The notes beneath the pieces were generated by a model that was not told where the DNA came from, made no database searches, and worked only from the letters and a program-made list of their open reading frames with translations. From contig NCFD01000095.1 in the NCBI GenBank assembly GCA_002281005.1, positions 1 to 5,792 on the forward strand: a stretch of 5,792 bases of DNA. The letters run 5' to 3'. A program made the position numbers and the translations under genes. Shown one piece after another: positions 1-5,376 of the stretch. This stretch comes from Acidocella sp. 35-58-6 (lineage in GTDB: Bacteria > Pseudomonadota > Alphaproteobacteria > Acetobacterales > Acetobacteraceae). Every line of letters begins with the position of its first letter. Position 1 is the first letter of the stretch.

Positions 1-2
1 AC

Positions 3-221
3 CGTAAACTTTCGGATAAGCGCACCTTCCCGGCGATTGATATTACCAAGTCTGGTACCCGTAAGGAGGAGTTGCTGGTTGATAAGGCCACACTTTCCAA
101 GATGTGGGTGCTGAGGCGGATATTGAACCCGATGGGGACCACCGATGCGATGGAATTTTTGTTGGATAAGCTGAAATACAGCAAAACCAACAATGACTTT
201 TTTGAAGCGATGAATACTTGA
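3..221 (+). CDS. rho: Transcription termination factor Rho, C-terminal end (5' truncated by window)
   Basis: These are the last 72 codons of Rho, the hexameric RNA-dependent ATPase/helicase that ends transcription at Rho-dependent sites in the cytoplasm. The frame opens at the window edge and reads [20 protein letters not shown], then [26 protein letters not shown] and [10 protein letters not shown] before TGA at 219-221. This matches the C-terminal end of the RecA-like ATPase domain of E. coli Rho almost segment by segment. The arginine of SGTRKEELL (visible residue 20) corresponds to the E. coli Arg366 arginine finger, and it is present. The protein ends soon after FFEAMN, as the family usually does, so the gene looks intact at this end. 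The N-terminal RNA-binding domain and Walker motifs lie outside the window. The gene is followed by a palindromic repeat and then ahcY on the same strand. Confidence 0.96.
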   Translation, partial: RKLSDKRTFPAIDITKSGTRKEELLVDKATLSKMWVLRRILNPMGTTDAMEFLLDKLKYSKTNNDFFEAMNT

Positions 222-229
222 GTGAAAGT

Positions 230-259
230 CGTGGATGCCGGCCTTCGCCGGCATGACGG
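230..259. repeat. Palindromic repeat, copy 1 (rho-ahcY gap)
   Basis: A perfect inverted repeat: arm ATGCCGGC (235-242), loop CTTC (243-246), arm GCCGGCAT (247-254), followed by GACGG (255-259). It fills the centre of the 67-bp gap between the rho stop and the ahcY start. The same layout (8-base arms, YYTC loop, then GACG) recurs at 2787-2810 and 3474-3497 with different arm sequences. No T-run directly follows the hairpin, so it is a poor intrinsic terminator, although it could protect or end the rho transcript. It contains an ATG at 235 in frame with ahcY, which creates a false upstream start. Confidence 0.75.
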
Positions 260-275
260 TTATTAAGGTTTTAAT

Positions 276-281
276 AGAGGG
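276..281 (+). promoter_or_regulatory. Ribosome binding site deciding the ahcY start
   Basis: AGAGGG lies 7 nt before ATG 289. The alternative in-frame ATG at 235 lies in the palindromic repeat and has no purine-rich Shine-Dalgarno sequence at the right distance. This favours the start at 289. Confidence 0.7.
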
Positions 282-288
282 TTATGAT

Positions 289-1599
289 ATGCCGGATGTG
301 AACGTGGCGACTGAAGATTACAAGGTTAAGGATATTTCTCTGGCGGCTTGGGGCCGTAAGGAAATTGAGATGGCTCAGGATGAAATGCCGGGGCTGATGG
401 CGCTGCGCGAGGAATTCGGCAAGGAGCAGATTTTGAAGGGGGCCCGCATTGTGGGCTCCTTGCATATGACGATTCAAACCGCCGTGCTGATGGAAACATT
501 GGTGGCGCTGGGGGCCACGGTGCGTTGGTCGTCGTGCAATATTTTCTCAACGCAAGACCATGCGGCAGCGGCGATGGCGGCGGCGGGGATTCCGGTGTTT
601 GCCTGGAAGGGCATGAGCGAGGAAGAATTTTGGTGGTGCATTGAGCAGACCTTGCGCGGGCCGGATGGCTGGACGCCGAATATGATTTTGGATGACGGCG
701 GCGACGTGACCAAGCTGATGCATGATAAATATCCCGAAATGTTGAAGGATATTAAGGGGATTTCGGAAGAAACCACCACCGGCGTGCATCGTTTGTGGGA
801 AATGGCGAAAGCGGGAACGCTGTCGGTTCCGGCGATTAACGTAAATGATTCGGTCACGAAATCGAAGTTTGATAATTTGTATGGCTGTCGTGAGAGCCTG
901 GTGGACGGCATCCGCCGTGGCACTGACGTAATGATGTCGGGCAAGGTTGCTGTGGTCGCAGGCTTTGGCGATGTGGGCAAAGGTTCGGCGGCTTCACTGC
1001 GTAATGCTGGCTGCCGGGTGATGGTGACTGAAATTGATCCGATCTGCGCGTTGCAGGCGGCGATGGAAGGTTACGAGGTGGTGACGATGGATGATGCCGC
1101 CCCGCGTGGCGATATTTTTGTGACCGCCACCGGCAATGTTGATGTGATTACCATTGACCATATGCGGGCGATGAAGAACCGCGCGATTGTGTGCAACATT
1201 GGGCATTTTGATTCTGAGATTCAGATCGAGGCTCTGCGCAACAACAAGTGGAACAATATCAAGCCGCAGGTGGATGAGGTTGAGTTTGCTGATGGCAAGA
1301 AGCTGATCGTGCTCTCGGAAGGCCGGTTGGTGAATTTGGGTAATGCGACCGGGCATCCGAGCTTTGTGATGAGTGCGAGCTTTACCAACCAGGTGTTGGC
1401 GCAGATTGAACTCTGGACGGCGCCGCCGGGCAAATATGAGAACAAGGTGTATGTGTTGCCGCGGCATTTGGATGAAAAAGTGGCGGCCTTGCATTTGTCG
1501 AAAGTGGGGGCGAAGCTGACGCCGCTGACCAAGAAGCAAGCGGATTATCTGGGACTCGCGCAGTCGGGTCCGTTCAAGCATGATTTATATCGTTATTGA
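289..1599 (+). CDS. ahcY: Adenosylhomocysteinase (S-adenosyl-L-homocysteine hydrolase)
   Basis: This cytosolic NAD-dependent enzyme reversibly splits S-adenosylhomocysteine into adenosine and homocysteine, removing the product inhibitor of methyltransferases. The 436-residue product carries the full family signature. It has LHMTIQTA with His59, LDDGGD with Asp135, and EETTTGVH around 160-167. It also has [11 protein letters not shown] with Lys191, Asp195 and Cys200, the Rossmann motif GFGDVGKG (225-232), NIGHFD with His306, and GHPSF at 355-359. It ends in PFKHDLYRY, which holds the C-terminal Lys430/Tyr434 pair used for NAD binding across the subunit interface. All catalytic residues I can place by comparison with the human enzyme are present, at an offset of 3 to 5 positions. 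The length is close to the human 432-residue form, and the roughly 40-residue insertion of many bacterial enzymes is missing. The start at 289 is chosen over ATG 235 because of its RBS and because 235 lies inside a repeat. The stop overlaps the next gene (TGATG). Confidence 0.97.
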   Translation: MPDVNVATEDYKVKDISLAAWGRKEIEMAQDEMPGLMALREEFGKEQILKGARIVGSLHMTIQTAVLMETLVALGATVRWSSCNIFSTQDHAAAAMAAAGIPVFAWKGMSEEEFWWCIEQTLRGPDGWTPNMILDDGGDVTKLMHDKYPEMLKDIKGISEETTTGVHRLWEMAKAGTLSVPAINVNDSVTKSKFDNLYGCRESLVDGIRRGTDVMMSGKVAVVAGFGDVGKGSAASLRNAGCRVMVTEIDPICALQAAMEGYEVVTMDDAAPRGDIFVTATGNVDVITIDHMRAMKNRAIVCNIGHFDSEIQIEALRNNKWNNIKPQVDEVEFADGKKLIVLSEGRLVNLGNATGHPSFVMSASFTNQVLAQIELWTAPPGKYENKVYVLPRHLDEKVAALHLSKVGAKLTPLTKKQADYLGLAQSGPFKHDLYRY

Positions 1600-2021
1600 T
1601 GCAAGCGACTGGTAACGTGCTTGCCGTGCTGGGGCTTAGTGCCCTGGCCGGAGGCATGTTATTTTTTGGCGCGGTGATGGCGCCGCTGATTTTTGCGACC
1701 TTACCGCCGGATGCGGCCGGGATCATGATCCGGGCGGCGTTTCCGCGTTATTATGGGTTCATGGTGGTGAGTGCCACGTTGGCCGCTGTTGGGTTTGGTT
1801 TGCGCGGACAGGCGGCGGCGGTGGTGTTGCTGGCTTTTGTGGTGCTGGCAACATTGTTTGCGTGGCTTTGGCTAATTCCGTATTTGAACGCGCTGCGTGA
1901 GGCTGGGAATATGGCGGCGTTTCAACGCGGGCATCGGCTCTCAACCTGGTTGAATGGGGTGGAGTTGCTGGCGGCGCTATGGCTGCTGGTGAAAACCGCG
2001 CTGCTGATAGGTTCGCGTTAG
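1599..2021 (+). CDS. DUF4149 / TMEM205-like four-helix membrane protein
   Basis: A small inner-membrane protein of 140 residues with about four hydrophobic segments, near 7-33, 53-68, 72-95 and 118-138. It resembles the DUF4149 (TMEM205-like) family: GGMLFFGAVMAPLIF (18-32) in helix 1, LP then FPRYYGFM (48-55) leading into helix 2, and F-x-x-x-H-x-x-S-x-x-x-N (residues 108-119; His112, Ser115, Asn119) before the last helix. The molecular function of this family is not established, and I infer none. The start is the ATG whose A is the last base of the ahcY TGA. A TTG at 1596 would add one residue. No Shine-Dalgarno sequence is visible just upstream, so reinitiation after ahcY termination is the likely route of translation. 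The last 45 bp overlap the 3' end of the convergent glycosyltransferase gene. A near-perfect palindrome sits within the coding sequence at 1716-1735. Confidence 0.8.
   Translation: MQATGNVLAVLGLSALAGGMLFFGAVMAPLIFATLPPDAAGIMIRAAFPRYYGFMVVSATLAAVGFGLRGQAAAVVLLAFVVLATLFAWLWLIPYLNALREAGNMAAFQRGHRLSTWLNGVELLAALWLLVKTALLIGSR
1716..1735. repeat. 20-bp near-perfect palindrome inside the DUF4149 gene
   Basis: A two-fold symmetric sequence centred between 1725 and 1726, with GGATCATGATCC as its perfect core. Three further base pairs match outside a single mismatch (1719/1732). It contains two GATC sites. It is coding sequence (Ala-Gly-Ile-Met-Ile-Arg), so the symmetry may be chance. It does not share the YYTC-loop layout of the three-copy repeat family. 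Confidence 0.4.
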
Positions 2022-3428
2022 CGGCGTCTCGTCCACCAACTGCCAATGTTTGGCAAGTTCAACTTCGATATTTGGAATGGCGGCTTTACTCTCATTGTCG
2101 AGAGTGAGGGTGGCCAAAGTGATGCGTGGTTCGGCAGATAAATCCGGCAAGATGGCATCGTGAATTAAAATAATGCGCTGGTTGGGCTGGGCGGCTTCAA
2201 TGAAGGGGCCGGGGATACCCACGCTGTCGTTGCCGATGGGCAATAAAATTAAAATATCAGCAGGCGATTGCGCGGCGGCGGCGGCTTGCGGCTGCGCGGT
2301 GCTGGGGGCGAGAGCCAGACCGATGATGGCGAGGGATTGTGTGAAGACCAGCGTGTTTCGTAACATGGCTGGTTTTATTTGGGCGCAGAGTAAACCAACG
2401 AAGGGAAGCCCGAAGGCGCAGTAGCGGATTTCGATGGGGGTGTTGTTGAAGATGATACCAAGGGCGAGCAGGCCGAGCGGCGTGGCGGCGGCGGTGATGG
2501 CGAGGGTGGCGGTGGTAGCGCTGCGTTGTTTGAAAATGGCGATGACGCAACTGATGCATAGGATGGCGAGCGCGAGGATGACCAGCGGTGCGAAATGTCC
2601 GGCGTAGAGCGGCAGGCCGCCAAACAAAGCGGCGGCTTGGTCCTTTGCTAATAGCTTAAGCGCATGGATGAGGTGGAACGGGGTGAATTGGCCGGTGCGG
2701 GAAGTGCGCTGCGCGAGGAAAAAATACAAATCGGCGGGAAGAAAGATCGCGATGCCGAGGGTGGTGGTGAGCACGGAGGTGAGCAGGTTCGCGCTTTCGC
2801 GGGAATGACGGGTGGTATGGGTGATGAGGTGGCTGGCTAATAGGCCAAGCGGCGTGAAGATAGCGAGGTCGTTGGTAAAGCTGGCGGCACCGAAGGCGAG
2901 ACCGGCGGCGAAGGTGAGGCGGTTCCTGCTTGTGCGGCAATGGCGGACGTATAAGGCGACGCCTAAAAGATTGAAAAATTGCGCGAGGGCGAAGCCGCGC
3001 GCGGTGATGCTGGTGTAGGCGAAGCCATAGGCCAGCACCGTGATGAGGATGGTGGGGATGACGGGGATTTTCATCAGGCGGGCGATGCTGGCCAGGGTGG
3101 CGAGGCCCGCCAGCGAGATGATCACCGAGAGGAGGCGGGCCGCGAACCAACTGGGGCTGGTGAGGTGCCGCCATTCATTGAGCAGCCAAAAATAGAGCGG
3201 CGGATGCACGTCGCCGGTCCGTAAAGCCGTGGCGATTTGGGAGACACTGGGATAGCCGGAAAACAGGCCGCGCACTTCGGCTGGTGTGAAAATGCCAGCC
3301 GGCCAGGGCGGCCGGGCGTGGGCGGTGGTGAGGAAGATGGAATAGGCTTCGTCGTACTCAGGAGGCCGGAGATAGGCAATAATGATCAGACTGGCAGCAG
3401 CGAAGACGAAGGTGGCAGCTAAGCGCAT
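1977..3428 (-). CDS. Membrane glycosyltransferase-like protein, GT-C fold (PMT_2 / family 39-type)
   Basis: This 483-residue polytopic inner-membrane protein resembles the GT-C enzymes that move a sugar from a polyprenyl-phosphate donor to an acceptor on the outer face of the membrane. After helix 1 (about 5-20) comes PEYDEAYS (23-30), whose Asp26/Glu27 sit where these enzymes keep their catalytic acidic residue in the first extracytoplasmic loop. Next is GDVHPPLYFWLL (72-83), a hallmark of the family, then TARGFAL (142-148) and RYCAFGLPF (335-343). Around 9-11 hydrophobic segments run to about residue 376. A Gln/Ala-rich linker (QAAAAAQ, 381-387) leads to a soluble C-terminal part (about 389-483). 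The sugar and acceptor cannot be read from sequence. Residues 207-214 (RHSRESAN) are encoded by a palindromic repeat that lies between two hydrophobic segments. The start codon shows no clear Shine-Dalgarno sequence and sits in a predicted hairpin. The 3' end overlaps the convergent DUF4149 gene by 45 bp. The gene lies 96 bp downstream of hrcA on the same strand and may be read from the hrcA transcript. Confidence 0.8.
   Translation of the reverse strand: MRLAATFVFAAASLIIIAYLRPPEYDEAYSIFLTTAHARPPWPAGIFTPAEVRGLFSGYPSVSQIATALRTGDVHPPLYFWLLNEWRHLTSPSWFAARLLSVIISLAGLATLASIARLMKIPVIPTILITVLAYGFAYTSITARGFALAQFFNLLGVALYVRHCRTSRNRLTFAAGLAFGAASFTNDLAIFTPLGLLASHLITHTTRHSRESANLLTSVLTTTLGIAIFLPADLYFFLAQRTSRTGQFTPFHLIHALKLLAKDQAAALFGGLPLYAGHFAPLVILALAILCISCVIAIFKQRSATTATLAITAAATPLGLLALGIIFNNTPIEIRYCAFGLPFVGLLCAQIKPAMLRNTLVFTQSLAIIGLALAPSTAQPQAAAAAQSPADILILLPIGNDSVGIPGPFIEAAQPNQRIILIHDAILPDLSAEPRITLATLTLDNESKAAIPNIEVELAKHWQLVDETPLTRTYQQRGFHQQP
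2787..2810. repeat. Palindromic repeat, copy 2 (inside glycosyltransferase coding sequence)
   Basis: Left arm GTTCGCGC (2787-2794), loop TTTC (2795-2798), right arm GCGGGAAT (2799-2806), then GACG (2807-2810). Six of eight arm positions pair as Watson-Crick, one is G-T and one is a mismatch, so this copy is partly degenerate. On the minus strand it is read in frame as RHSRESAN. From memory, this is close to RHSRESGN, the peptide given by the widespread bacterial palindrome of the type CATTCCCGCGAAAGCGGGAAT. The layout matches the copies at 235-258 and 3474-3497. Confidence 0.65.
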
Positions 3429-3453
3429 ACAACCGAAGGTAGTGTATGCTTAG
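3419..3453 (-). promoter_or_regulatory. Hairpin covering the glycosyltransferase start codon
   Basis: In the minus-strand transcript, CTAAGCATAC (3453-3444) can pair with GTAT-GC-GCTTAG (3430-3419). This gives a 10-bp stem with a 2-base bulge and a 13-nt loop (3443-3431). The AUG (3428-3426) lies in the downstream arm and bulge, and no Shine-Dalgarno sequence is exposed in the loop (ACTACCTTCGGTT). Such a structure would be expected to lower initiation. Whether it forms or regulates translation is inference. Confidence 0.4.
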
Positions 3454-3473
3454 CGGGGAAGGCAAGGAGGAAG

Positions 3474-3497
3474 ATCCTCACCCTCGTGAGGATGACG
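3474..3497. repeat. Palindromic repeat, copy 3 (hrcA-glycosyltransferase gap)
   Basis: Left arm ATCCTCAC (3474-3481), loop CCTC (3482-3485), right arm GTGAGGAT (3486-3493), then GACG (3494-3497). All eight arm positions pair perfectly. The layout, orientation and trailing GACG are the same as at 235-258 and 2787-2810, although the inner arm bases are different. It occupies the middle of the 96-bp gap downstream of hrcA. No T-run follows on the minus strand, so it is not a classic intrinsic terminator. Confidence 0.7.
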
Positions 3498-3524
3498 CAA
3501 GCGCAGGTTTTGTCGCAGCGTGGG

Positions 3525-4601
3525 TTAACCCAGCAGGCGGCCTATGACGCGGGCGGTGTAGTCCACCACTGGGATGATTTTGCCGTAATTGATGCGGGTG
3601 GGGCCGATGACGCCGATGGCGCCGACGATGCGGTCCTGTGCGTTGCGGGCCGGGGCAACGACCATGGAAACGCCGGCGGCGCCAAACAGGCCAGATTCCG
3701 CGCCGATGAAGATGCGCACGCCGTCGGAGGTTTCGGCGAGGTCCAGTAGTTTCAGCATGGTTTCCTCGGTTTCCAGGCGCTCGAATAAGGCCTGGATGGC
3801 GCCAAGTTTTTCAAGCTGGTCAACATCGGCGAGCAAGCGGCCCTGGCCGCGTAATATCAGCGAGCCCGCCCTGCCCTCGCTGCTCCAGGTGGCGAGGCCG
3901 GAATTGATGACATTGTTGGTGAGGTCATCGAGCGCGGTGCGGTCGGCGTTGATATCGGCGGTGACATGGCTGCGCAGTTCCGCCAGGGAAAGCCCGGAGA
4001 GTTGGGCATTCAGATAGTTGCTGGCCTGTTGCAGGGCTGAGGGCGGCAGGCCGGGCGGGGTATCAATGATGCGGTTTTCCACCTGGCCATCGGCTGAGAC
4101 CAGCACCACCAAGGCGCGGCCGGGGGAGAGTGGTACGAATTCGATGTGCTTCACCGGGCCATCGCCTTTAGGGGCCAGCACCAGCCCTGCGGCCGAGGAG
4201 AGGCCCGAGAGCATGGTGCTGGCCTGCGCCAGCGTGTCCTGCAGGGAGCGGCCTGATTGCGCGAGGGCGGCGTTGATGGTGCCGCGTTCATCTTCCGATA
4301 ATTCACCAAATTGAAGCAGACCATCAACGAACAGGCGCAAGCCACGGTCAGTTGGTAAACGCCCGGCGGAGGTGTGGGGCGAGAATAATAACCCGGCGTC
4401 AGTGAGGTCCGCCATTACGTTGCGGATGGTGGCGGGCGAGAGGTTTAACGGGAGCAAGCGAGAGAGTGTGCGGCTGCCGACCGGTTCACCGGTTTCGACA
4501 TATTGTTCAACAATTTCGCGCAACACCGCGGCTGAACGCACATCAAGGCCCGGTGGCAGACGGGGCGGGGATTTCGGTGGCTGGTGTGTCCTATGGTCCA
4601 T
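3525..4601 (-). CDS. hrcA: Heat-inducible transcription repressor HrcA
   Basis: This dimeric DNA-binding repressor shuts off chaperone genes (typically groESL, sometimes dnaK/grpE) by binding the CIRCE inverted repeat, with activity tied to GroEL availability. The 358-residue product shows the family layout. An N-terminal winged helix-turn-helix runs from about 20 to 95, with VEQYVETGEPVGSRTLS (31-47), LSPATIRNVMADL (54-66), GLLFSPHTSAGRLPTDRGLR (70-89) and FVDGLL. The central and C-terminal GAF-like dimerisation region ends in GVIGPTRINYGKIIPVVDYTA (330-350). ATG 4601 is preferred because GAGG lies 8 nt upstream; an in-frame GTG at 4625 would add eight residues but is less well placed. The gene is divergent from rph, as in many Alphaproteobacteria. 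The gene downstream is a glycosyltransferase and not grpE, which is unusual. No CIRCE-like sequence (TTAGCACTC-N9-GAGTGCTAA) is present upstream, so direct autoregulation through a local CIRCE is not supported here. Confidence 0.96.
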   Translation of the reverse strand: MDHRTHQPPKSPPRLPPGLDVRSAAVLREIVEQYVETGEPVGSRTLSRLLPLNLSPATIRNVMADLTDAGLLFSPHTSAGRLPTDRGLRLFVDGLLQFGELSEDERGTINAALAQSGRSLQDTLAQASTMLSGLSSAAGLVLAPKGDGPVKHIEFVPLSPGRALVVLVSADGQVENRIIDTPPGLPPSALQQASNYLNAQLSGLSLAELRSHVTADINADRTALDDLTNNVINSGLATWSSEGRAGSLILRGQGRLLADVDQLEKLGAIQALFERLETEETMLKLLDLAETSDGVRIFIGAESGLFGAAGVSMVVAPARNAQDRIVGAIGVIGPTRINYGKIIPVVDYTARVIGRLLG

Positions 4602-4654
4602 GGGCTTAGCCTCGTCTAATAGCACGGCATTGAGAGAATTTACAGGAGAGAGAC
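4602..4654. promoter_or_regulatory. Divergent hrcA / rph intergenic region with a possible rph -10
   Basis: Only 53 bp separate the two start codons, so the promoters must overlap each other or the neighbouring coding sequences. On the plus strand TCTAAT (4615-4620) matches five of six positions of the TATAAT -10 box, but no good -35 hexamer lies 16-18 bp upstream. AGGAGAG (4644-4650) is a strong rph ribosome binding site 4-6 nt before ATG 4655. No clear hrcA promoter and no CIRCE element were seen. The promoter call is weak; the rph RBS is solid. Confidence 0.3.
4610..4613 (-). promoter_or_regulatory. Ribosome binding site deciding the hrcA start
   Basis: On the minus strand GAGG (within GACGAGG) lies 8 nt before ATG 4601. 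The upstream in-frame GTG at 4625 has no comparable site, so 4601 is the better start. Confidence 0.6.
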
Positions 4655-5371
4655 ATGCGGCCTTCAGGACGGAATTTTGACCAGCTACGCAGCGTTAGCA
4701 TCACCACCGGGTTTTCGCATCATGCCGAGGGGTCGGCATTGATCAAGATGGGCGGGACGGAAGTGCTGTGCACTGCCAGCGTGGAGGGCAAGGTGCCGGG
4801 GTTTATGCGCGGCCAGGGTGAAGGCTGGGTGACAGCGGAATACGGCATGCTGCCGCGTGCTACCCATACGCGTGGTGACCGCGAAGCCGCGCGTGGCAAA
4901 CAATCAGGCCGCACGCAGGAGATTCAGCGATTGATCGGGCGCTCGTTGCGGGCCGTGGTGGACCGTAAATTGCTGGGCGAGATGACCATCACGCTGGATT
5001 GCGATGTGCTGAACGCCGATGGTGGCACGCGTTGTGCCTCGATCACCGGGGCGTATGTGGCGCTGGTTTTGGCGGTGCGCAAATTGCAGGCGAATAATGT
5101 GCTGAAGGCCAACCCAATTGTGGGGCAGGTCTCGGCGATTTCCTGTGGCATTTATAACGGCGTGCCGGTGCTGGATTTGGATTACGCTGAGGATTCTGCC
5201 GCGGATGCCGATGCGAATTTTATTTTAACCGGCGGCGGCGGGATTATTGAGATTCAGGCGACGGCGGAAAAGGCGACGTTTGATGACGCGGCGTTTGCCA
5301 ATTTGATGGCGCTGGCGCGCAAGGGCACCGCTGAGCTGTTTGCGGCTCAGGATGCGATTTTGAAAGGTTGA
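4655..5371 (+). CDS. rph: Ribonuclease PH
   Basis: This phosphorolytic 3'-to-5' exoribonuclease trims the 3' ends of tRNA precursors and other RNAs, using phosphate to release nucleoside diphosphates. It works as a hexameric ring in the cytoplasm. The 238-residue length is typical. Motifs in order are [11 protein letters not shown] (2-12), [14 protein letters not shown] (57-70), [19 protein letters not shown] (85-103) with Arg86, [23 protein letters not shown] (115-137), [15 protein letters not shown] (174-188) with Asp180 and Asp186, and EIQATAE (199-205). Arg86 and Gly124-Thr125-Arg126 fall exactly at the phosphate-binding positions known for the family, and the acidic metal-site residues are present. 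The usual QGTAE reads QATAE here, a mild change. The start is fixed by AGGAGAG just upstream. It is followed 5 bp later by rdgB, so the two form an operon. Confidence 0.97.
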   Translation: MRPSGRNFDQLRSVSITTGFSHHAEGSALIKMGGTEVLCTASVEGKVPGFMRGQGEGWVTAEYGMLPRATHTRGDREAARGKQSGRTQEIQRLIGRSLRAVVDRKLLGEMTITLDCDVLNADGGTRCASITGAYVALVLAVRKLQANNVLKANPIVGQVSAISCGIYNGVPVLDLDYAEDSAADADANFILTGGGGIIEIQATAEKATFDDAAFANLMALARKGTAELFAAQDAILKG

Positions 5372-5376
5372 GTAAT

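Noticed and set aside
235..288. N-terminal extension of AhcY starting at ATG 235
   Set aside because: It begins in a palindromic repeat, has no suitable RBS, and adds residues outside the family's usual N-terminus.
222..288. S-adenosylhomocysteine or SAM riboswitch upstream of ahcY
   Set aside because: The gap is only 67 bp and is mostly the palindromic repeat plus the RBS. No riboswitch core could be recognised.
474..980. Long open frame antisense to ahcY (168 codons)
   Set aside because: It lies wholly inside a confidently identified gene, shows no family resemblance, and is explained by the base composition of the sense gene. The antisense frame at 994-1581 was rejected for the same reason.
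2041..2065. Two adjacent inverted repeats (TGCCAA-TGT-TTGGCA and AAGTT-C-AACTT) after the DUF4149 stop, as a terminator
   Set aside because: The stems are short, no T-run follows, and the bases are coding sequence of the convergent gene. At most this is a weak hairpin.
2270..2290. GCG/CGC triplet run as a microsatellite
   Set aside because: It encodes the Ala-rich linker (QAAAAAQ) of the glycosyltransferase and consists of only a few triplets; ordinary low-complexity coding sequence.
2656..3174. Shadow frame on the minus strand containing a PSFPRKREPAHL peptide
   Set aside because: The overlapping frame encodes a convincing membrane protein. The PRKRE peptide is only the palindromic repeat read in another frame.
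3521..3532. Perfect 12-bp palindrome TGGGTTAACCCA over the hrcA stop codon
   Set aside because: It is short enough to occur by chance, no second copy was seen, and it lacks the T-run of a terminator.
4602..4625. GTG 4625 as the start of hrcA
   Set aside because: ATG 4601 has a GAGG site 8 nt upstream, whereas the GTG would cut the already short divergent gap to 29 bp without a visible RBS.
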